From a bacterium (GTDB lineage: Bacteria; Patescibacteriota; Minisyncoccia; UBA6257; Colwellbacteraceae), in contig JAKCBB010000021.1 in the NCBI GenBank assembly GCA_021839365.1, positions 1 to 8,968 on the forward strand: a DNA stretch of 8,968 nt, in the 5' to 3' direction. Every line of letters starts with the position of its first letter. Position 1 is the stretch's first letter. Both the position numbers and the translations under genes were made by a program. The notes below the pieces were generated by a model that worked only from the letters and a program-made list of their open reading frames with translations, was not told where the DNA came from and did not search any database. This document shows positions 6,336 through 8,968 of this stretch, piece after piece.

Positions 6336-6683
6336 CTACTCTTCCTTATTATCTTCGTCAAGGAATATTTTTTCAATTCTCGATGCCTTCTCCGAACCTT
6401 CGTTTATTACGAAGTTGATTCTAGGCATCGGTTTAATATTCATTTTTCTGTTAAGCAAAAACTGCAGCGTTCCCTGTTTCTCCTTCAGAACATCAAAAAG
6501 GGATTTTTTGGCGTTCTCCGGAAAGATGCTCACGCCGATCTCGGCATGCGACAAATCGCTCGAAACCCTCACATCGCTTATCGTAACAAGAACTCCCTCC
6601 GGAAAATCTATTTCCCGCAGAAGAAGGGCGCTTAATTCTTTTTGAATCACACTGCCTACCCTGTCTGGTCTATATGTCCTCAT
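6336..6683 (-). CDS. rbfA: ribosome-binding factor A
   Basis: RbfA binds the 30S subunit late in assembly and helps mature the 5' end of 16S rRNA. The 115-aa protein has the KH-type fold pattern of the family: RPDRVGSVIQKELSALLL (5-22), the strand-rich VLVTISDVRVSSDLSHAEIGVSIF (31-54), and MPRINFVINEGSEKASRIEKIF (85-106). Length is typical. Its ATG overlaps the infB stop (ATGA at 6683-6680), implying translational coupling, and infB-rbfA is a widely conserved gene order. The acidic tail DEDNKEE ends 4 nt before tRNA-Cys. Confidence 0.96.
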   Translation of the reverse strand: MRTYRPDRVGSVIQKELSALLLREIDFPEGVLVTISDVRVSSDLSHAEIGVSIFPENAKKSLFDVLKEKQGTLQFLLNRKMNIKPMPRINFVINEGSEKASRIEKIFLDEDNKEE

Positions 6684-8131
6684 TCGCTAAATATTTTAAG
6701 CCTGTCGCCGGGAAAAAGCTTAGAGTCCGTCTCGACAAGCATTCCGCATTCCTCTCCTTCGATAACCTCGGAAACATCTTTGCGCTCTTTCTGCACGTTC
6801 ATTATCCTCGCGGCCGCAATCACGCTCCCTCGTCTTTCTATTTTTCCTTCTAATCCCGCCTTAATCGCGCCGGTTGCCACCCTGCCTCCCAAAACAACGC
6901 GCTTTCCTTCAACCGAGAATACTTTCAATATCTCGAGCTCTCCGATAACGGTTTCTCCTTTTATTTTCTTGAGATGCGCCTCTATTTCCTCGATAATCCT
7001 ATAAATTATATCAGAAGAAAAGATATTTACTCCTTTCGTTTCCGCGCGGGATTTGGCGGATCCGGCTATTTTAACCCTGAATCCGGCAATCGCGCTTTTG
7101 GTATTTATTGCCTGATCGACATCTCCATCGGTTATGTCGCCGACTCCGCTTCCTATTATATATGTACCTTCTACCTCTCTTATCACGTGATTAAGCGCCT
7201 CGAGCGATCCGGAGGTATCGGCTTTAGTTATTATCCTGGCGCCATCTTTTTCACGGGCTTCGGGAAGCCCCGGTTTTTCTCCGGCAAAGACATTGTTTAC
7301 GGCGGATAATTTTAATTCCGCCAGATCCACATCTCCTGCCTGGAATTTTTCTCCGACCGCCGGCAAATCCTCGAATCCTATCACTCTGGCCGGCGCTGAC
7401 GGGGAAAGCTCGTTCACCCGCTCCCCTTTGAAATTTTCCAGAAGTTTTATCTTCCCGTATGTGCTCTCCGTAACTATATACTTTCCTGTACATAAAGTTC
7501 CGTTCCTTAACGCCAAGCTGGCCACAACTCCGCGACGGCTGTCTTTGGTCGCTTCGATAACCACCCCCTCCGCTTTCGCGTGCGGGTCGTATTTTATGTC
7601 CAAAACGTCTCCGAGAAGAAGTATCAGGTCGATTAGCTCCGTTACCCCCTCGCCGGTTACCGCGGAAACGCCCTGCCAACTCACATCTCCGCCCATTCCC
7701 TCAAGAAGAACGCCGTTCGATAAAAGTTCCGATTTAACTTTCTCAATATTGGCATTCGCCCTGTCTACCTTGGTAATCGCGACGATATACGGGGTTCCGA
7801 CTTCTTTCAACGTATTAATGGCTTCGAGCGTCTGCGGCTTGACCCCCTCGTCTGCGGCCACGACCAGAATCGCGATATCGGCCACAGTCGCTCCTCTCGA
7901 ACGCATAGCCTTAAAAGCCTCGTGGCCGGGCGTGTCTATAAACGTAATCCTGCGACCATTGTGCGTTATCTCGTAGGCGCCTATTGACTGCGTTATTCCT
8001 CCGGCCTCTTTTGAGACAACGTTGGCTTTGCGTATGTAATCCAAAAGACTAGTCTTGCCGTGATCAACGTGACCCATCACGACCACGATAGGCGGCCGCT
8101 GTATTAAATTATTACCAGCGTTATCTTGCAT
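6680..8131 (-). CDS. infB: translation initiation factor IF-2, short form
   Basis: IF-2 is the GTPase that brings initiator fMet-tRNA to the 30S subunit and promotes subunit joining. The 483-aa protein starts almost directly with the G domain: G1 GHVDHGKT (20-27), G2 GGITQ (44-48), G3 DTPGH (66-70), G4 TKVD (120-123) and G5 SA (156-157). Domain II (about 180-280), domain III/C1 beginning around ITKADTSGSLEAL and the fMet-binding C2 domain complete it. The long N-terminal part of typical bacterial IF-2 (E. coli, about 890 aa) is absent; there is an SD right before this start and a divergent promoter upstream, so it is not a truncation by misannotation. G4 is normally NKxD; Thr for Asn also occurs in some other GTPases such as Rac. 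Lead gene of the operon with rbfA. Confidence 0.97.
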   Translation of the reverse strand: MQDNAGNNLIQRPPIVVVMGHVDHGKTSLLDYIRKANVVSKEAGGITQSIGAYEITHNGRRITFIDTPGHEAFKAMRSRGATVADIAILVVAADEGVKPQTLEAINTLKEVGTPYIVAITKVDRANANIEKVKSELLSNGVLLEGMGGDVSWQGVSAVTGEGVTELIDLILLLGDVLDIKYDPHAKAEGVVIEATKDSRRGVVASLALRNGTLCTGKYIVTESTYGKIKLLENFKGERVNELSPSAPARVIGFEDLPAVGEKFQAGDVDLAELKLSAVNNVFAGEKPGLPEAREKDGARIITKADTSGSLEALNHVIREVEGTYIIGSGVGDITDGDVDQAINTKSAIAGFRVKIAGSAKSRAETKGVNIFSSDIIYRIIEEIEAHLKKIKGETVIGELEILKVFSVEGKRVVLGGRVATGAIKAGLEGKIERRGSVIAAARIMNVQKERKDVSEVIEGEECGMLVETDSKLFPGDRLKIFSE

Positions 8132-8136
8132 GTCGT

Positions 8137-8140
8137 CTCC
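8137..8140 (-). promoter_or_regulatory. ribosome binding site of infB
   Basis: GGAG lies 5 nt before the infB ATG on the minus strand. It fixes the start at 8131 and supports the short form of IF-2. It is the only clear SD among the minus-strand genes of the window. Confidence 0.7.
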
Positions 8141-8172
8141 AACCTAACAAAAAACCCGAGTAAAAACAAGAA

Positions 8173-8265
8173 ATCGTGGGGTTAATGCGATCATGTGCTT
8201 GACAAAAATCGTATATCGTGGTTTAATAAAGACAAGGATGTGCACCTTTCTATAACGTATCGTGG
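8173..8265 (+). repeat. three ATCGTGG direct repeats around a promoter
   Basis: ATCGTGG occurs at 8173-8179, 8215-8221 and 8259-8265, with spacings of 42 and 44 bp (about four helical turns). The last two copies extend to TATCGTGG. The first lies upstream of the -35 box, the second fills the end of the -35/-10 spacer and the third runs into the SD sequence. The placement suggests operator half-sites, but no regulator gene is visible. Confidence 0.45.
8199..8227 (+). promoter_or_regulatory. sigma-70-type promoter of the plus-strand gene pair
   Basis: A perfect TTGACA (8199-8204) is followed after 17 nt by TTTAAT (8222-8227). Transcription would start near 8234 and give a leader of about 40 nt before the GTG at 8277. 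It is the best promoter match in the window and points away from infB. Confidence 0.75.
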
Positions 8266-8276
8266 AGGTGTAGCGC

Positions 8277-8717
8277 GTGTTCGGAGGTTGTAATCTAACA
8301 GGCAGGCTCTTCGAAGAAGAGTTTTTCGGGATTTGCTCCGGTTACAGCATCGGCTACATGTCCTATCGCAGAGCGATGGATGCAGCGAAGCGCTCCCAAC
8401 CTGTAGGATGGGATCCCAAAGATCCTCCGACAGAAACGGCCAACAACTTCCATGCCAGAGTATGTCTGGCCCTCGAGAAAATCACAGGACTCGAGGAATG
8501 GTCCGAAGTTGAGTTGTGGTCGGCAATAGGAAGCGCGCTGGACCGGTTTCATGGAATCGACGGATGGTTCCAGTTCCGGGGACGTGTCGTAACTATCGAT
8601 CTTACCCTGGATCCCCAAAAGGAATCCGGGAGAGCCGACTTCGTTCTTCATCCGGAAGACTTGGAATCAAACCCTGTGATTCAGAGCATAGCTGAAGCGC
8701 TAGGAGGAGTAGCGTGA
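8277..8717 (+). CDS. hypothetical protein, possible PD-(D/E)XK-like core
   Basis: This 146-aa protein is not one I recognise. It starts at GTG; the SD GGAGGTG (8264-8270) sits 6 nt upstream and an in-frame TAG at 8271-8273 rules out an earlier start. The N-terminal third (MFGGCNLTGRLFEEEFFGIC) is followed by a polar linker and a helical stretch around HARVCLALEKITGLEEW (59-75). The C-terminal half holds LDRFHGIDGWFQFRGR (88-103), VVTIDLTLDPQK (104-115) and ADFVLHPEDLE (120-130). The order helix, GID, beta hairpin, (I)DLT resembles the core of restriction-endonuclease-like folds, with Asp 95 and Asp 108 in the metal positions, but the usual Lys is Thr 110, so activity is doubtful. This reading is inference. 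No signal peptide or membrane segment is seen. The stop overlaps the next ATG by one base, so the two genes form an operon. Confidence 0.8.
   Translation: MFGGCNLTGRLFEEEFFGICSGYSIGYMSYRRAMDAAKRSQPVGWDPKDPPTETANNFHARVCLALEKITGLEEWSEVELWSAIGSALDRFHGIDGWFQFRGRVVTIDLTLDPQKESGRADFVLHPEDLESNPVIQSIAEALGGVA
8702..8709 (+). promoter_or_regulatory. strong ribosome binding site inside the preceding gene
   Basis: AGGAGGAG lies within the last codons of the 146-aa gene, 7 nt before the ATG at 8717. It decides the start of the second plus-strand gene and shows that gene is actively translated, independent of any similarity. Confidence 0.75.
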
Positions 8718-8968
8718 TGCCTGCCCCATTTTATTACTTCAAGTGCAACAGGAGGTGCGGCAGGTATCCCGTGAAGCCAGAGACTTTCAAGAAGTTCATC
8801 TTGCCTAATCAGTGGGACGAGCTTCAAGGAAAGATCAAAAACGGGGCGATCGCAGGCGTACTTTCCTTCCACGACAAATGTCCGAGGTGTGATGACTACG
8901 ATGGACGTTTCTCGGTGTCCGTCGGAGTTCTTCAGCCGGCAGTTCGCCCGCCAAAGGAGCTAAGCTCT
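8717..8968 (+). CDS. hypothetical protein with two Cys pairs, cut by the window end
   Basis: The ATG overlaps the preceding stop (TGATG) and the frame stays open for 84 codons to the window edge. The visible part begins MPAPFYYFKCNRRCGRYPVK and contains C10-x3-C14 and C55-x2-C58 (HDKCPRCDDYDGRF), spaced as the two halves of a zinc ribbon or knuckle. Between them are a Lys-rich helix (PETFKKFILPNQWDELQGKIKNG region, 21-43) and a hydrophobic strand (AIAGVLSF, 44-51). Zinc binding is inferred from the Cys spacing only; CX3C is less common than CX2C. I do not recognise the family. The strong SD and one-base overlap tie it to the 146-aa gene as a functional pair. Confidence 0.75.
   Translation, partial: MPAPFYYFKCNRRCGRYPVKPETFKKFILPNQWDELQGKIKNGAIAGVLSFHDKCPRCDDYDGRFSVSVGVLQPAVRPPKELSS

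Noticed and set aside
7293..7976. 227-codon open frame on the plus strand opposite infB
   Set aside because: It is the mirror of the IF-2 G domain and domain II; Ser/Thr/Pro-rich low-complexity translation with no motif or start signal.
8132..8205. Minus-strand promoter for infB using TTGTCA (8205-8200)
   Set aside because: No acceptable -10 box lies 16-18 nt further on; the resemblance comes from the complement of the plus-strand TTGACA region.
6680..8717. TGA recoding as in Gracilibacteria-type code 25
   Set aside because: TGA ends infB and the 146-aa gene exactly at overlaps with the next starts, and no in-frame TGA occurs in any conserved gene.

Overview
The window looks like a piece of a Candidate Phyla Radiation (Patescibacteria, Parcubacteria-like) chromosome. 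The evidence is indirect: an IF-2 with no N-terminal extension, a transketolase split into two subunits, an F420-ligase-like protein of the kind found in organisms without F420, very short intergenic gaps and many genes without a Shine-Dalgarno (SD) sequence. TGA is used as a stop (infB and the first plus-strand gene) and never in frame, so this is not one of the code-25 lineages. This placement is inference; no marker was compared with a database.

Right to left on the minus strand runs a compact cluster: infB and rbfA (ATGA overlap), a tRNA-Cys(GCA) only 4 nt from both neighbours, a divergent ribulose-phosphate 3-epimerase (rpe), and the N- and C-terminal transketolase subunits. It couples ribosome assembly and translation initiation to the non-oxidative pentose phosphate pathway. 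An 11-bp hairpin with a T tract ends this unit. Its 3' arm is also the first codons of rarA, and its loop carries TATAAT 6 nt before the rarA ATG, so rarA probably has its own leaderless transcript.

Downstream of rarA is a 241-bp gap holding a long imperfect palindrome and a likely promoter. Then come a full-length but divergent PurD (ATP-grasp) gene and, 19 nt on, a gene of the F420-0:gamma-glutamyl ligase family. A weak terminator follows, and possibly the first 16 codons of another minus-strand gene leave the left edge.

The right end (about 8199-8968) is different. It is divergently transcribed from infB, with a near-consensus sigma-70 promoter, three copies of ATCGTGG around it, and strong SD sites. 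It encodes two small unrecognised proteins: one of 146 aa with a possible PD-(D/E)XK-like core, and one cut by the window end with two Cys pairs. This is the least explained part of the window.
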